Below are positions 1-8,924 of a stretch of 64,000 nt of DNA, one piece after another. Every line of letters starts with the position of its first letter. Position 1 is the stretch's first letter. The position numbers and the translations under genes were made by a program. The stretch spans positions 434,001 through 498,000 of the forward strand of contig CAVZBZ010000001.1 of assembly GCA_963773665.1 (NCBI GenBank). Reading direction: 5' to 3'. The notes below the pieces were generated by a model. The model worked only from the letters and a program-made list of their open reading frames with translations, made no database searches and was not told the DNA's origin. The stretch comes from DATJLY01 sp963773665. Its GTDB lineage: Bacteria; Pseudomonadota; Alphaproteobacteria; ATCC43930; CGMCC-115725.

Positions 1-123
1 ATCCTGGATTTCGCCATGACCACCGTTAGCGGCTCGGCACTGATCGGTTCCGCCTGGATTGTTCGCACCGGCGACACCGTGTTACGACTGACAACGTGCT
101 ACGTACTCGAGGAGCGCCCATGA
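1..123 (+). CDS. C-terminal end of a DUF6883-family protein (partial)
   Basis: The window opens inside an open frame ending at the TGA at 121-123. Its last residues read S-A-W-I-V-R-T-G-D-T and then L-T-T-C-Y-V-L, which is the ending I associate with small DUF6883 proteins. The next gene starts inside its last codons (ATGA overlap at 120-123), so the two are translationally coupled. DUF6883 and DUF4926 genes often occur side by side. Their function is unknown. Only about 40 residues are visible, so the family assignment is moderate. Confidence 0.5.
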   Translation: MLDFAMTTVSGSALIGSAWIVRTGDTVLRLTTCYVLEERP

Positions 124-338
124 ACCCCGGCTTTCGATTGCTCGATGTGGTCGCCCTGACCGCCGATTTGGCTGACGAAGGACTGGCGCAGGGCCAAGTC
201 GGTACTGTCGTGGAAATTCTCGCTCCGGGTGTCGTTGAGGTTGAATTCTCCGACGACCGGGGACGCACTTACGCCGAGCTCGCGGTGAAGGAAGACCAGC
301 TCATCGTGCTGCACTACGAACCGGTCCGCGCCCCATGA
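120..338 (+). CDS. DUF4926 domain protein, 72 aa
   Basis: This small acidic protein starts at an ATG overlapping the previous stop. The pattern D-V-V-A-L-T-A-D-L followed by G-Q-V-G-T-V-V-E-I and V-E-V-E-F is characteristic of the SH3-like DUF4926 fold. The domain fills the protein. The function is unknown; DUF4926 is frequently paired with DUF6883, as here. Its stop codon overlaps the start of the hydantoinase-B-like gene by four bases (335-338), so three unrelated-looking genes appear to form one coupled transcript. I chose the ATG at 120 rather than 96 because of this coupling and because the domain begins right after it. Confidence 0.7.
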   Translation: MNPGFRLLDVVALTADLADEGLAQGQVGTVVEILAPGVVEVEFSDDRGRTYAELAVKEDQLIVLHYEPVRAP

Positions 339-2666
339 CCAAGCTCAACGACATCACCGGCGTCAGCTTCGACGGCGTGCGGAATCCTTATGTGCCGCCG
401 AAGCGCAACTCCGCATTTCGCCGAAGCTCAGGCTGCACCGCGAGGCGACCGACGATTTCGACCCAGTCACGTTCGAGGTCATCCGCCACAATCTGTGGAA
501 CGTGAACGAGGAGCACGGCGCCACCATCCAGCGCATCTCGGGCTCGCCCGTGGCCATGTATGCGCTCGACCTCAACCCCTCGATTCTCACCGAGGATGCC
601 GAGTTCGTCTATTTCGGCCCCTACATGCAATACATGTCGGGCGTCACCGACACGCAAGTGAAGTGGATCCTCGAGAACCGCAGCGACAATCCCGGCATCT
701 GCGCCGGCGACATGTTCCTCGCCAACGACCCGTGGGTGGGCGCCGCGCACCAGCAGGACGTGATGCTGATCTGCGCCCGTGTTTCACGGGCAGGAGCTGT
801 TCTGCTGGGTGACGAACTGCCTGCACCAGTACGACATCGGCGGCATCACGCCCGGCAGTTTTTGCCCCGCGGCCGAGACGGCGTACGACGAGGGCATCCT
901 GATCCCGCCCGTGAAAATCATCGAGGGCGGCGTGATCCGGCGCGACATCGAGGAGCTTTATCTCCGCGCCTCGCGCAAGCCCGAACTCGTGGCGCTCGAT
1001 TTCCGCGCGCAGATGGCCGGCAACACCGCGGCGCGAACGCGCATCCAGCAGCTCATCCAGCGCTACGGCGCCGCCACCGTGAAGGGCGTGATGAAGCGCA
1101 TCCTCACGAACGGCGAGGCGGCCTTCCTGGAAAAACTGCGGCGGCTGCCGGACGGCGTGTGGCGCGACCGGACATATGTCGAATGCTGCCGGCCGGGCGA
1201 CCGCGGCACCTACCGCGTGGCGCTCACGCTGCGCAAGGCGGGCGACCACCTCACCTTCGAGAACGACGGCACCGCGCCGCAGCAAGGTGCGATGAACGCG
1301 ACATATTCGGGCTGGCGCGGCTCGATCATGGTGGCGGTGAACCAGCTCCTGTGCTGGGACCAGTATTTCTCCGTGGGCGGCGCGCTGCGCCACGTCACCT
1401 TCAATCCGACGCCCGGCACGCTCAACTGCGCGAGCTTCCCGGCGTCCGTTTCGACCGCGCCGGTGCAGGCGATGGAGATCTCGCTCTATCCCGCCTACAA
1501 CGTGATCTCGAAGATGATCTTCGCCGATCCCGTCATGCGCCGGGACGTGATGTGCATCGGCGGCACGAGCCAATGGCCCGCCACCATTTTTCGCGGCATC
1601 GACCAGTGGGGCGAGCGCTACGGCTATCTCCTGGTCGATCCCATCGGCGGCGCCATCGGCGCGTTCTCGACCCAGGATGGCATCTCGACCGGCGGCCAGT
1701 CGCGCACGCCGATTTGCAAGCTGCCCAACATCGAGCATACCGAGCAGAGTTTTCCGCTCCTCTTCCTCTACCGCAAGGAAGTGCCGGATTCGGGCGGGCC
1801 GGGCCGCTGGCGCGGCGGGCTTTCGGCGGAAAGCTGCTTCATCCCGCACAATACCGACAAGATCGTGCAGGACACGCTGTCCTCCGGCAACGCAATCCCG
1901 ACCTCGACCGGCATGATGGGGGGATATCCCGGCACCACCAACATCTACCGCTTCGTTCGCAACAGCGACATTCTGGAACGCCTTGCGCGGCGCGACATGG
2001 TGGAAGACATCGCGCAAGTGAAGGGCGATGTCGTGACGCTGGGCCTGCGGCAGGAGAATTTCGAGCAGCTTCCGTCCGACGTCTATGCCGTGGTGTGGAC
2101 CGCCGCGGGCGGGTTCGGCGATCCGATGGAGCGCGACCCCGAGCACGTGCGCGAGGATTTTTCCAACGGCGCGGTGACGCTCGACTCTGCCCGCGAGGAT
2201 TTACGGCGTCGTCATCGACGAGAATGCCGGCACGCTCGATGCGCCGGCGACGCGGGCGCTGCGTGAAAACACACGGCGCGGGCGGGTGGCGCGCGCCGGC
2301 CAGAAGCGGCCGCAAAAGCTTTCAGGCCCGGCCGTGCTGCGCATGACCGACAATCTGGCGATCCGCGCCGAGGATGACGGGCCGCATCACGCCTGCGTCA
2401 AGTGCGACGTGGATTTGGGGCCGACGCGCGACAACTACAAGGACCGTTGCATCGTCGAGAGCCACAACGTGACGGATGCGGTGCCGCTTGCCGGCGACCC
2501 CGCGCGCTACATCGACGCGACGCCCGAATTCCGGCAGTTCTTCTGCCCCGGCTGCGGCGCGCTCATCGAGAACGAGATCGCCCTTTCGGGCGATCCGGTG
2601 CTGCGCGATATCGAGTTGGATGAGAACGAGGCGTGGGTGCGGCGGCCGCGGGCGGCGGCGGAATAG
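335..2666 (+). CDS. Hydantoinase B/acetone-carboxylase-alpha-like protein with C-terminal zinc ribbon (frameshifted in sequence)
   Basis: The reconstructed product is about 775 aa of the HyuB/oxoprolinase-B/acetone carboxylase alpha family (hydantoin hydrolysis or ketone carboxylation). Family marks include N-D-P-W-V-G-A-A-H-Q-Q-D near 730, L-H-Q-Y-D-I-G-G near 830 and G-G-F-G-D-P near 2110. The end (2390-2600) carries C-V-K-C and C-P-G-C-G pairs, a zinc ribbon resembling the separate gamma subunit of acetone carboxylases; fusion is inferred. Three single-base shifts must be corrected: near 400, near 780 and near 2197, the last being an extra T in a TTT run that restores D-Y-G-V-V-I-D-E. No HyuA-type partner is visible in the window. 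Substrate unknown. Confidence 0.75.
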
Positions 2667-2849
2667 TCAGTGGAGCGTGCGGGGCGGCGGGCCGTCCCAG
2701 CCGTCCTCGATCAGCTCCTCGAAGATTTCGCGCTCGTCGGCCTCGAGATGATGGTGGCAGTGCCAGACCACCGCGCCGTCGTCGATGATGCGCGAGGTGA
2801 CCGGCGGCTCGCCGCACACGCTGCAGCCCAAGTGGACTTTCTTCGGCAC
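2667..2849 (-). CDS. Small Cys/His-rich protein, 60 aa
   Basis: This is a 60-residue protein with a GTG start preceded by a strong GAGGAGG Shine-Dalgarno seven bases upstream. C-S-V-C near the N-terminus and a W-H-C-H-H-H run in the middle suggest a mononuclear metal site, followed by an acidic tail. I do not recognise the family. It is convergent with the hydantoinase-B-like gene (stops adjacent at 2666/2667). Four phased GTTAC repeats lie 31-66 bases upstream and may be its operator. Confidence 0.6.
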   Translation of the reverse strand: MPKKVHLGCSVCGEPPVTSRIIDDGAVVWHCHHHLEADEREIFEELIEDGWDGPPPRTLH

Positions 2850-2879
2850 GGGTGCCTCCTCGACAAGCGCACATCGCCT

Positions 2880-2915
2880 GTTACGCGAGAGTTACCCGCC
2901 GTTACATACCGTTAC
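2880..2915. promoter_or_regulatory. Four helically phased GTTAC repeats (candidate operator)
   Basis: GTTAC occurs at 2880, 2891, 2901 and 2911, i.e. with 11-, 10- and 10-base periods, one helical turn each. On the minus strand they read GTAAC and lie directly upstream of the small Cys/His gene starting at 2849. Such phased direct repeats are typical of a multimeric regulator site. The regulator is unknown. The rest of 2916-3035 is GC-rich and shows no gene. Confidence 0.45.
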
Positions 2916-3035
2916 AAGAACTCTTAGGGACTAAACCCCCGGCAGCGCCCGGCCGCCGCCGCGAACCCCTAGCGATATCAAATAATTGACCCCGGCCTGC
3001 GGCGGGGCGTCGCGGGCCCCCGAAATGAGGAGGCC

Positions 3036-3924
3036 TCAGCGCCGCTTCAGCCCGGCCCGCGATTCAAGCAGTTTACAAACCGCGGCCGTGTCCTGCGCGC
3101 CGAGGCCGTCCGCCTGGGCTGCGTCATAGATCGGCCCGGTGGCGGCGAAGGTCGGGGTCGGCACGCCGAGCGAGCGGGCGAACTCTGCGATGATCGCCAT
3201 GTCCTTCTGCCACACGTCGATCTTCATGGTGGGCGGCTCGTAGGAAGCCCTGGCCATGAGCGGGGCGCGCAGCTCGAACACGCGCGAGGTGCCGGCGCCC
3301 GACCCGATCACCTTGACGATCGTGTCGGGATCGAGCCCGGCCTTCAGTCCCAGCACCATCGCCTCGGCGCTCGCGACGTTGTGCACGGCGACGAGCAGGT
3401 TGGCGACGAACTTCATCTTGCTGCCGTTGCCGAAGGCGCCGAGATAATGGCAGACGCGCGCGAAGCTGCGGAAGACCGGCTCGGCACGGTCGTAGCCCGC
3501 GCGCTCGCCGCTCGCATAGACCGCGAGATCGCGCGTCGCGGCCTGCGCGCCCGTGCCGCTCAAGGGGCAGTCGAGCAGCACGATGCCGCCTGCAGCAAGC
3601 CGGTCGCGCGAGATCTCCTTGTCGGGAATGGGGAGCGTGCTGAGCTCGGCAACGACCAGGCCCCGCTTCTTCTCGGCCAAGAGGCTCGCCACCGTCGCCT
3701 CGAGCGCCGCGACGCTCGGCAGCGACGTCAGCACGATATCGGCGCCGCGCGCGGCATCACCGGCCGAGCCCGCCGCCTTGATGCCGTCGGCCGCAAGCTC
3801 GCGGAGCCGTTCCGGCGCGATGTCGTAAGCCGCGACCGCGAATCCCGGCCTTGGCGAGATTGCGCGCGATCGCGCCGCCCATGATGCCGGCGCCGATGAC
3901 GCCCACGACCGGTTCCGCTGCCAT
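3036..3924 (-). CDS. 3-hydroxyisobutyrate dehydrogenase family NAD(P)-dependent oxidoreductase (one frameshift)
   Basis: The product is about 296 aa. It starts at the ATG at 3924 and opens with the Rossmann motif G-V-I-G-A-G-I-M-G-G. The middle carries L-D-C-P-L-S-G-T, the substrate-binding signature D-x-P-x-S-G, and later G-N-G-S-K-M-K-F-V-A-N with the catalytic lysine region of beta-hydroxyacid dehydrogenases. One extra base near 3846 (GCCGGGATTC) breaks the frame after A-K-A-G; removing it gives A-G-F-A-V-A-A-Y-D. It lies 3 bases downstream of livF on the same strand and may be the last gene of that operon, fitting valine or hydroxyacid catabolism. The exact substrate cannot be told (hydroxyisobutyrate, tartronate semialdehyde or an imine). 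Confidence 0.85.
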
Positions 3925-3927
3925 GGC

Positions 3928-4659
3928 TCAGAGCCCCATGTAGAACTTGCGGATGAGCTCGTTGTTGTTGAGCGCGTCGGGGGATTCGCCTTCGAACGCG
4001 ATCTTGCCGTGCACGATGACATAGCCGCGGTCGGCGATGCGGATCGCCTGCGTGAAATTCTGCTCGGCCATGAGCACGGTCAGGTCGTACTGGTCGCGCA
4101 GCTCCTTGATCTTGTCGATGACGCGGCGCACCAGCACCGGCGCCAATCCGACCGACGGCTCGTCGATGAGGAGGATGCGCGGCGCCGACATGAGCGCGCG
4201 CGCGAGCGCGAGCATCTGCTGCTCGCCGCCGCTCATGCTGCCGGCGAGCTGGCGGCGGCGCTCCTGCAGCACGGGAAACACCTCGAAGCAATATTCGATG
4301 TTGCGCTGGAGATGCTGGCGCGCGGTCTTGCGGTAGGCGCCGAGATGAAGATTTTCCTCGACCGTGAGCTTCGGAAAGAGCCGCCGTCCCTCGGGCACCA
4401 GCACGATGCCGAGATCGACGATCGCCTCGGTCGACAGGCCCGTGAGCTCGTGCGTCGTCCCGTCGAGCTCGACCGTCACGCTGCCCGAGGTCGGGCGCAG
4501 CATGCCCATGATGCACTTCATGAGCGTGCTCTTGCCGTTGCCGTTGGTGCCGAGCAGCACCACCGTCTCGCCGGCCCGCGCCTCGAGCGAAATGTCCTCG
4601 AGGACCCGCACCGCGCCGTAGGAGGCGTTGAGGCCCCGGATCGCGATGCTACTCGCCAA
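3928..4659 (-). CDS. livF: Branched-chain amino acid ABC transporter ATPase LivF
   Basis: This is a 243-residue ABC ATPase. Walker A is G-T-N-G-N-G-K-S-T, the signature is S-G-G-E-Q-Q-M-L and Walker B is I-L-L-I-D-E-P-S. The short insert between Walker A and the signature and the G-L-N-A-S-Y-G-A opening are typical of LivF. It drives import of branched-chain amino acids or related amides together with LivG, LivM and LivH. The best start is a TTG at 4659, preceded by GAGAGGG, overlapping the end of livG by 11 bases. No frameshift. Confidence 0.93.
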   Translation of the reverse strand: MASSIAIRGLNASYGAVRVLEDISLEARAGETVVLLGTNGNGKSTLMKCIMGMLRPTSGSVTVELDGTTHELTGLSTEAIVDLGIVLVPEGRRLFPKLTVEENLHLGAYRKTARQHLQRNIEYCFEVFPVLQERRRQLAGSMSGGEQQMLALARALMSAPRILLIDEPSVGLAPVLVRRVIDKIKELRDQYDLTVLMAEQNFTQAIRIADRGYVIVHGKIAFEGESPDALNNNELIRKFYMGL

Positions 4660-5388
4660 GATAGGCCCTCTCGACCTCGGGATTGCGGATCACCTCCTGC
4701 GGCACGCCGTCGGCGATCTTGCGCCCCGCCACGAGCACGACGAGGCGCTCGGAAAAGCTCATCACCGCGCGCATGATGTGCTCGATCAGGATGATGGTGA
4801 GGCCCTGCTCGACGAGGCGGTGCAGGACGAGCAGGATGTCGTCCACCTCGGAATGCGACAGCCCCGCCATCGATTCGTCCGCGATGCAGGAGTTTCGGCT
4901 CCGCCGCCATGGCGCGCGCCAATTCGAGCTTGCGCATCTCGATCTGCGTCAGGTCGCGCGGGTGCTTGGCCGCCTTCTCCTCGAGCCCGACGAGATGCAG
5001 CAGCTCGGCGCTGCGCTCCTCGATCGCGCGCGCGCTCAAATGCGTGCCGCGCCGCGCGTTCACGGTGTAGAGCAGCGGAATGCGCAGATTTTCCGTCACC
5101 GTCATGCTGCGGAACGGGCGCGGCAGCTGAAAGCTGCGCGCGAGGCCCAGGCGCGTGCGCTGATAGGCGGCGAGCCCATTCATTGCCGCGCCGTCGAAGG
5201 TGACGGTGCCCTGCTCGTTGCGCAGCGTGCCGCGAAATGCAGTTGACGAGCGTGCTCTTGCCCGAGCCGTTGGGGCCGATGAGGCCGAGCCGCTCGCCCG
5301 CGCGCACGTCGAGATCGATGCCCTCGAGCGCGACGAACCCGCCGAAGCGCTTGCCGAGCTGATCGATCTTGAGCAGCGTTTCGCTCAT
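4649..5388 (-). CDS. livG: Branched-chain amino acid ABC transporter ATPase LivG (two frameshifts)
   Basis: The N-terminal part (M-S-E-T-L-L-K-I, Walker A G-P-N-G-S-G-K-S-T) is in one frame. The Q-loop region (L-G-L-A-R-S-F-Q) and the C-terminal M-A-G-L-S-H and L-I-E-H-I-M-R-A-V are in two others. Shifts are near 5235 (an extra T in ATTT; removal gives N-C-I-R-G-T-L-R-N-E) and near 4889 (an extra base before I-A-D-E-S-M-A-G-L). Corrected length is about 246 aa, normal for LivG. Its ATG overlaps the livM stop (ATGA at 5385-5388). The indels are probably read errors because both neighbours are intact. Confidence 0.88.
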
Positions 5389-6329
5389 TCGCCCCTCTCG
5401 CGCGGACGGCGCCGGAAGAGGCCGATGATGCCGTTGGGCGCGACCACGACGAAGCCCACCATCAGCACGCCGACGATGAGGAGATTGACCGCGGACGAGA
5501 TGGTGACGGTGGCGACCTGCTGGATGGTGCCGAGAAAGATCGCGCCGATCAAAGGCCCGAGCCAGAATTGCGTGCCGCCGATCAAGGGCATCGCGATGCT
5601 GTTGACGGCGAAGATCAGATTGAAGCCGGACGTCGGATCGAGATACGTCACGTAATAGGGCAGCGGCGCTCCCGCCATGCCCATGAGCGCGCCGGAGAGC
5701 GTCGTCGAGACGAGCTTCAGGCGCAGCGTCGGCACGCCCGAGGCCTCGGCCGACATCTCGTCGTCGCGGATCGTGGCAAGGCCATAGCCCAAGGTCGAAT
5801 GCTCGATCGTGCGCGCGATCGCGATCGAAATCCCGGCGAGCACCAGCATGACGAGGAAAAGATACTGGATGTAGCTGCCGATGAGCGGCGCCTGCTGCGG
5901 CCGGATGATATAGACCCCGCGCGAGCCGCCGACATAGTCCCAGTTGGTGATGAGCGTTTGCAGCACGACCGCGAGCGCGAGCGTCGAGATGGCGAAGAAC
6001 ACGCCCCGCAAGCGCAGGGTGAGATAGCCCATGCCGAGGCCCAAAAGCCCGGCCAGAACGCCGCCGACGACGATCAGCACGGGGATCGGCGGTCCGAACA
6101 GCTTGTGCAGCACCACCGACGAATAGGCTCCGACCGCGAGGAACCCGGCGGTGCCGAAATTGATGTAGCCAGTATAGCCGCCCAGAATGTTCCAGGCGGT
6201 GGCGAGCACGATGTATTGCAGCACGAGATATCCGGCAAAGAAGAAATAGTCGTTGCTGACGAGCCGCGACAGCGCGAACACCACGGCGACGGTGACGCCG
6301 GTGAGAAACCAGAACGTGCTCGTCTTCAT
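5385..6329 (-). CDS. livM: Branched-chain amino acid ABC transporter permease LivM
   Basis: This is a 314-residue integral membrane protein of the BPD_transp_2 family with about nine hydrophobic segments. The family signature N-L-x-x-G-Y-T-G-Y-I-N-F-G appears near residue 55 as L-G-G-Y-T-G-Y-I-N-F-G, and the cytoplasmic coupling region R-D-D-E-M-S-A-E-A-S-G-V near residue 190. It forms the translocation pore with LivH. Its start is immediately downstream of the livH stop (6330) with no gap. Intact. Confidence 0.93.
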   Translation of the reverse strand: MKTSTFWFLTGVTVAVVFALSRLVSNDYFFFAGYLVLQYIVLATAWNILGGYTGYINFGTAGFLAVGAYSSVVLHKLFGPPIPVLIVVGGVLAGLLGLGMGYLTLRLRGVFFAISTLALAVVLQTLITNWDYVGGSRGVYIIRPQQAPLIGSYIQYLFLVMLVLAGISIAIARTIEHSTLGYGLATIRDDEMSAEASGVPTLRLKLVSTTLSGALMGMAGAPLPYYVTYLDPTSGFNLIFAVNSIAMPLIGGTQFWLGPLIGAIFLGTIQQVATVTISSAVNLLIVGVLMVGFVVVAPNGIIGLFRRRPRERGE

Positions 6330-7196
6330 CTAGCGTCCCATGATCCCGGTCGGCCGGAATCCCAAGGTCAGCAGCAGGAATCCGAACGCCACGGCGGGCG
6401 ACCATGACGGGCCATAGAAGGTCGAGGTGATGTTCTCGACGACGCCCAAAAGGATCGCGGCCAGGAACATGCCCGGGAAGCTCCCCATGCCGCCCATCAC
6501 GCAGACCGCGAAGACGCGTCCGATATAGTCGCGCCCGATCGACGGCTCGACCGGCTGGATGATGATGAGGCAGGAGCCCGCGAGCGCCGCGGTCGCGATC
6601 GAGATCGAGAAGGCGATGCGCTTGATGCGCGTCGGGTTCACCGCCATGAGCCGCAGCGCAAGACTGTCCTGCGAGACCGCGAGGATGGCGCGGCCGATGA
6701 AGGTGCGGGAGAGAAACACCTGCAACGTCACGACGACGACGACCGAAACCATGAACGGAACGAGCATGCGGAGCGGCAGATCGACTTCGCCCACATGCAG
6801 GCTTGGCCCGATATAGGGCGCCTCGACAAAGCGGTAATCAACGCCGAAAATCAGGATGAGCGCCACCTCGGTGATGAAGAGCAGGCCGAAGAAGAAGGCG
6901 AGGCCGCGCAGCCCCTCCTCGCCGCGCCGCTCGAAGGCCCAATAATAAATCTCGTAGATGAGCCAGCCGAGCGCAAGGAAGCCCGGCAGCACGAGCAAGC
7001 CGGCGACGATCGGATCCATCCCGAAGTGCGAGTTCAGGATATAGGCGGTGAACGACCCGAGGATGATGAAGGCGGGATGCGCGAGATTGCCGATGTCGAG
7101 CATGCCGAACGAAATCGCGATGCCGACCGTCACGATCGCGTAGAAGCCGCCGAGCAGGATGCCGGACGCCACGGCATTAAGCAGAAGATTCATCAT
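6330..7196 (-). CDS. livH: Branched-chain amino acid ABC transporter permease LivH
   Basis: This is a membrane permease of about 288 aa beginning M-M-N-L-L-L-N-A-V-A-S-G-I-L-L-G-G-F-Y-A. The LivH landmark G-M-L-D-I-G-N-L-A-H-P-A-F occurs near residue 40. Tandem ATGs at 7196 and 7193 are both plausible starts. The open frame continues upstream, but that extension is low-complexity and lacks membrane character. It is the first gene of livHMGF. No periplasmic binding protein (LivK) is encoded in the window, so the receptor must lie elsewhere or upstream genes were lost. Confidence 0.92.
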   Translation of the reverse strand: MMNLLLNAVASGILLGGFYAIVTVGIAISFGMLDIGNLAHPAFIILGSFTAYILNSHFGMDPIVAGLLVLPGFLALGWLIYEIYYWAFERRGEEGLRGLAFFFGLLFITEVALILIFGVDYRFVEAPYIGPSLHVGEVDLPLRMLVPFMVSVVVVVTLQVFLSRTFIGRAILAVSQDSLALRLMAVNPTRIKRIAFSISIATAALAGSCLIIIQPVEPSIGRDYIGRVFAVCVMGGMGSFPGMFLAAILLGVVENITSTFYGPSWSPAVAFGFLLLTLGFRPTGIMGR

Positions 7197-7650
7197 GGGA
7201 GCGTTCGCTGCGCCTTCAGCGCGGCCCAACCGCTCCGGCGCCGTGCCCGGACGGCGGAGAAACCCGGAGGATTTGCATTGGATTGGCGCTCCCTGATCCG
7301 CGCCCCAGGTTGAACGCCCCGGGGCCTCTGTTATCGCTCGTGCCTTACTAGCCTCGATCGTGGCGCGACGCAATTCCCCAATCGCTGCGCTCGACGCGCG
7401 CCGAAGTCGCGCGCAAAATCGAAGCGGCGAGCGCGCGAGGCCGCGTCCTGCGCATCACTACATCTAGGCGCGCGCGGAACCCGGCGCAGTATTGCTTGTT
7501 TGCTCATTAACCAAGCGGCGGTTGGCGCTCGACCATTGGTTCAATTCGACGCGCATTTTATGCTTAATTCGCGAAATTCGTTTGCTCTCGATTTGCGCCA
7601 CTCATAGACTGTCTTCGATTGATTACCGCGGTAGAAAAAGGGAGGCCGGC
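7197..7650. other. Intergenic region between divergent livH and a small-protein gene
   Basis: This stretch of about 450 bases shows no credible gene. It must contain the livH promoter (minus strand) and a promoter for the small gene at 7651. The AT-richer part at 7485-7620 is the most likely promoter area. CCAA/TTGG inverted repeats occur around 7510-7545. I see no recognisable riboswitch or operator. Confidence 0.4.
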
Positions 7651-7869
7651 ATGCGGATCTATACCGTGACATGCGACGGCGCGCCCGCGGCAGTCGTCCG
7701 CGCGGACAACCCATCCGACGCGATCGACACTGCCCGCGAGCTTGCGGCCCCAGTTGTTCTGCGCGGCCATCTTGGCGTGCGCGAGCCCAACGACAGCGAG
7801 ATGGTGAGCTGGCTCGAGCGTCGCGACGACCACGTGCTGCCCGCGTTCGCCGCAGTCGCGGCGGCATAG
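7651..7869 (+). CDS. Hypothetical protein, 72 aa
   Basis: This small protein begins M-R-I-Y-T-V-T-C-D-G-A-P-A-A-V-V-R-A-D-N-P. GGAGG lies five bases before the ATG. The pattern of a short beta strand followed by a helix that starts D-N-P-S-D-A-I-D-T-A-R resembles small ferredoxin-like or DUF2188-type proteins, but I cannot name the family. The next small gene follows after 14 bases, so they may be co-transcribed. Confidence 0.55.
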   Translation: MRIYTVTCDGAPAAVVRADNPSDAIDTARELAAPVVLRGHLGVREPNDSEMVSWLERRDDHVLPAFAAVAAA

Positions 7870-7883
7870 GGGCCCGCGCGCCG

Positions 7884-8084
7884 ATGCAGACATCGCTCCT
7901 GGAGGACGACGAGGCGGAACGCATCGCCGGCGACCTTGCCGAGAAATACGGCGAGGACGCGATCCCCTACGTGCGCGCGCGCGCCGATCGCGCCCAGGAA
8001 GTGGGCGACGAGCTCGCCTACGGCGCCTGGCAGGCGGTGCTGGACGCCACCCAATCCCTGCTGTCGCGGCGCCCGTCCGAATAG
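7884..8084 (+). CDS. Hypothetical acidic helical protein, 66 aa
   Basis: This predicted all-helical protein begins M-Q-T-S-L-L-E-D-D-E-A-E-R-I-A and contains a Y-G-E-D-A-I-P-Y-V-R-A-R-A-D-R segment. Short proteins of this kind, with A-x-x-Y-G-x-x-A-x-x-Y and R-A-D, are common in Rhizobiales, but their role is not known. It is probably co-transcribed with the preceding small gene. No signal peptide or metal motif is seen. Confidence 0.5.
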   Translation: MQTSLLEDDEAERIAGDLAEKYGEDAIPYVRARADRAQEVGDELAYGAWQAVLDATQSLLSRRPSE

Positions 8085-8131
8085 CGCGCGCCCGCGTTGA
8101 CGCGCTCGCCCGCAGCGAATAGCGTGCGGCC

Positions 8132-8921
8132 ATGGCGCAGTACCAAACTCTCCTTGCCGAACGGGTCGAGCCCGCGGTGCTGCGCGTCACGCTCAACCGG
8201 CCGCAGGCGGCGAACGCGCTCAATACGCAGATGGGACGCGAGCTTTTGGCGCTGTGGAGCGAGCTTGCGGACGCGCACGACATAGGGTGCGTCGTCCTGA
8301 CCGGCGCGGGCGAGCGCGCCTTCTGCGCCGGCGCCGATCTCAAGGAACGCCAAGGCATGAGCGATGCCGACTGGCAGGCGCAGCATGTGATCTTCGAGCG
8401 GCATTATGGCGCGCTCCTGGCAGTGCCGATGCCGGTGATCGCCGCGGTCAACGGCCATGCCTATGCCGGCGGGCTCGAGATGATGCTCGCCTGCGATTTC
8501 GCCTATGCCGTGCCGGCGGCGCGCTTCGCGCTGACCGAGACGACGCTCGGCATCATGCCGGGCGCCGGCGGCACGCAGCTTCTGCCGCGCGCGGTGGGCG
8601 AGCGCCGCGCCAAGGAGATCATCCTGACGGGCCGCCCGTTTAGCGCCGAGGAGGCGCAGCAGTGGGGCCTCGTCAACCGGCTCGTGGCGCCCGAGGCGCT
8701 GATCGATGCCGCGCTCGCGACCGCGGCGCACATCGCGGAGAACGCGCCGCTTGGCCGTGCGCCAGGCGAAGAAGTCGATCCACGCAGGATTGCAGATGGA
8801 TTTGCAGAGCGGTTTCCTGTTCGAGATCGAGGCCTATAACCGCCTCGTCCCGACCGAGGACCGGCGCGAGGGCATCAGCGCCTTCAACGAGAAGCGGAAG
8901 CCCCGCTTCAAGGGGCGCTGA
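8132..8921 (+). CDS. Enoyl-CoA hydratase/isomerase family protein (one frameshift)
   Basis: This crotonase of about 262 aa hydrates or isomerises enoyl-CoA. The oxyanion-hole segments are A-F-C-A-G-A-D-L-K-E near residue 65 and H-A-Y-A-G-G-L-E near residue 110. The catalytic-loop region E-T-T-L-G-I-M-P-G-A-G-G-T-Q-L-L-P-R follows, with a Glu where hydratases have one. An extra G near 8753 (CTTGGCC for CTTGCC) splits the C-terminus; corrected it reads A-P-L-A-V-R-Q-A-K-K-S-I, the usual crotonase helix. It is followed after 3 bases by an acyl-CoA dehydrogenase, giving a two-step beta-oxidation-like unit, possibly for branched-chain acyl-CoA. Confidence 0.88.
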
Positions 8922-8924
8922 GCG

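Noticed and set aside
644..2146. 500-codon open frame on the strand opposite the hydantoinase-B-like gene
   Set aside because: Low-complexity Arg/Ala/His-rich translation, no motif, and the sense frame has clear family signatures. High GC produces long antisense frames.
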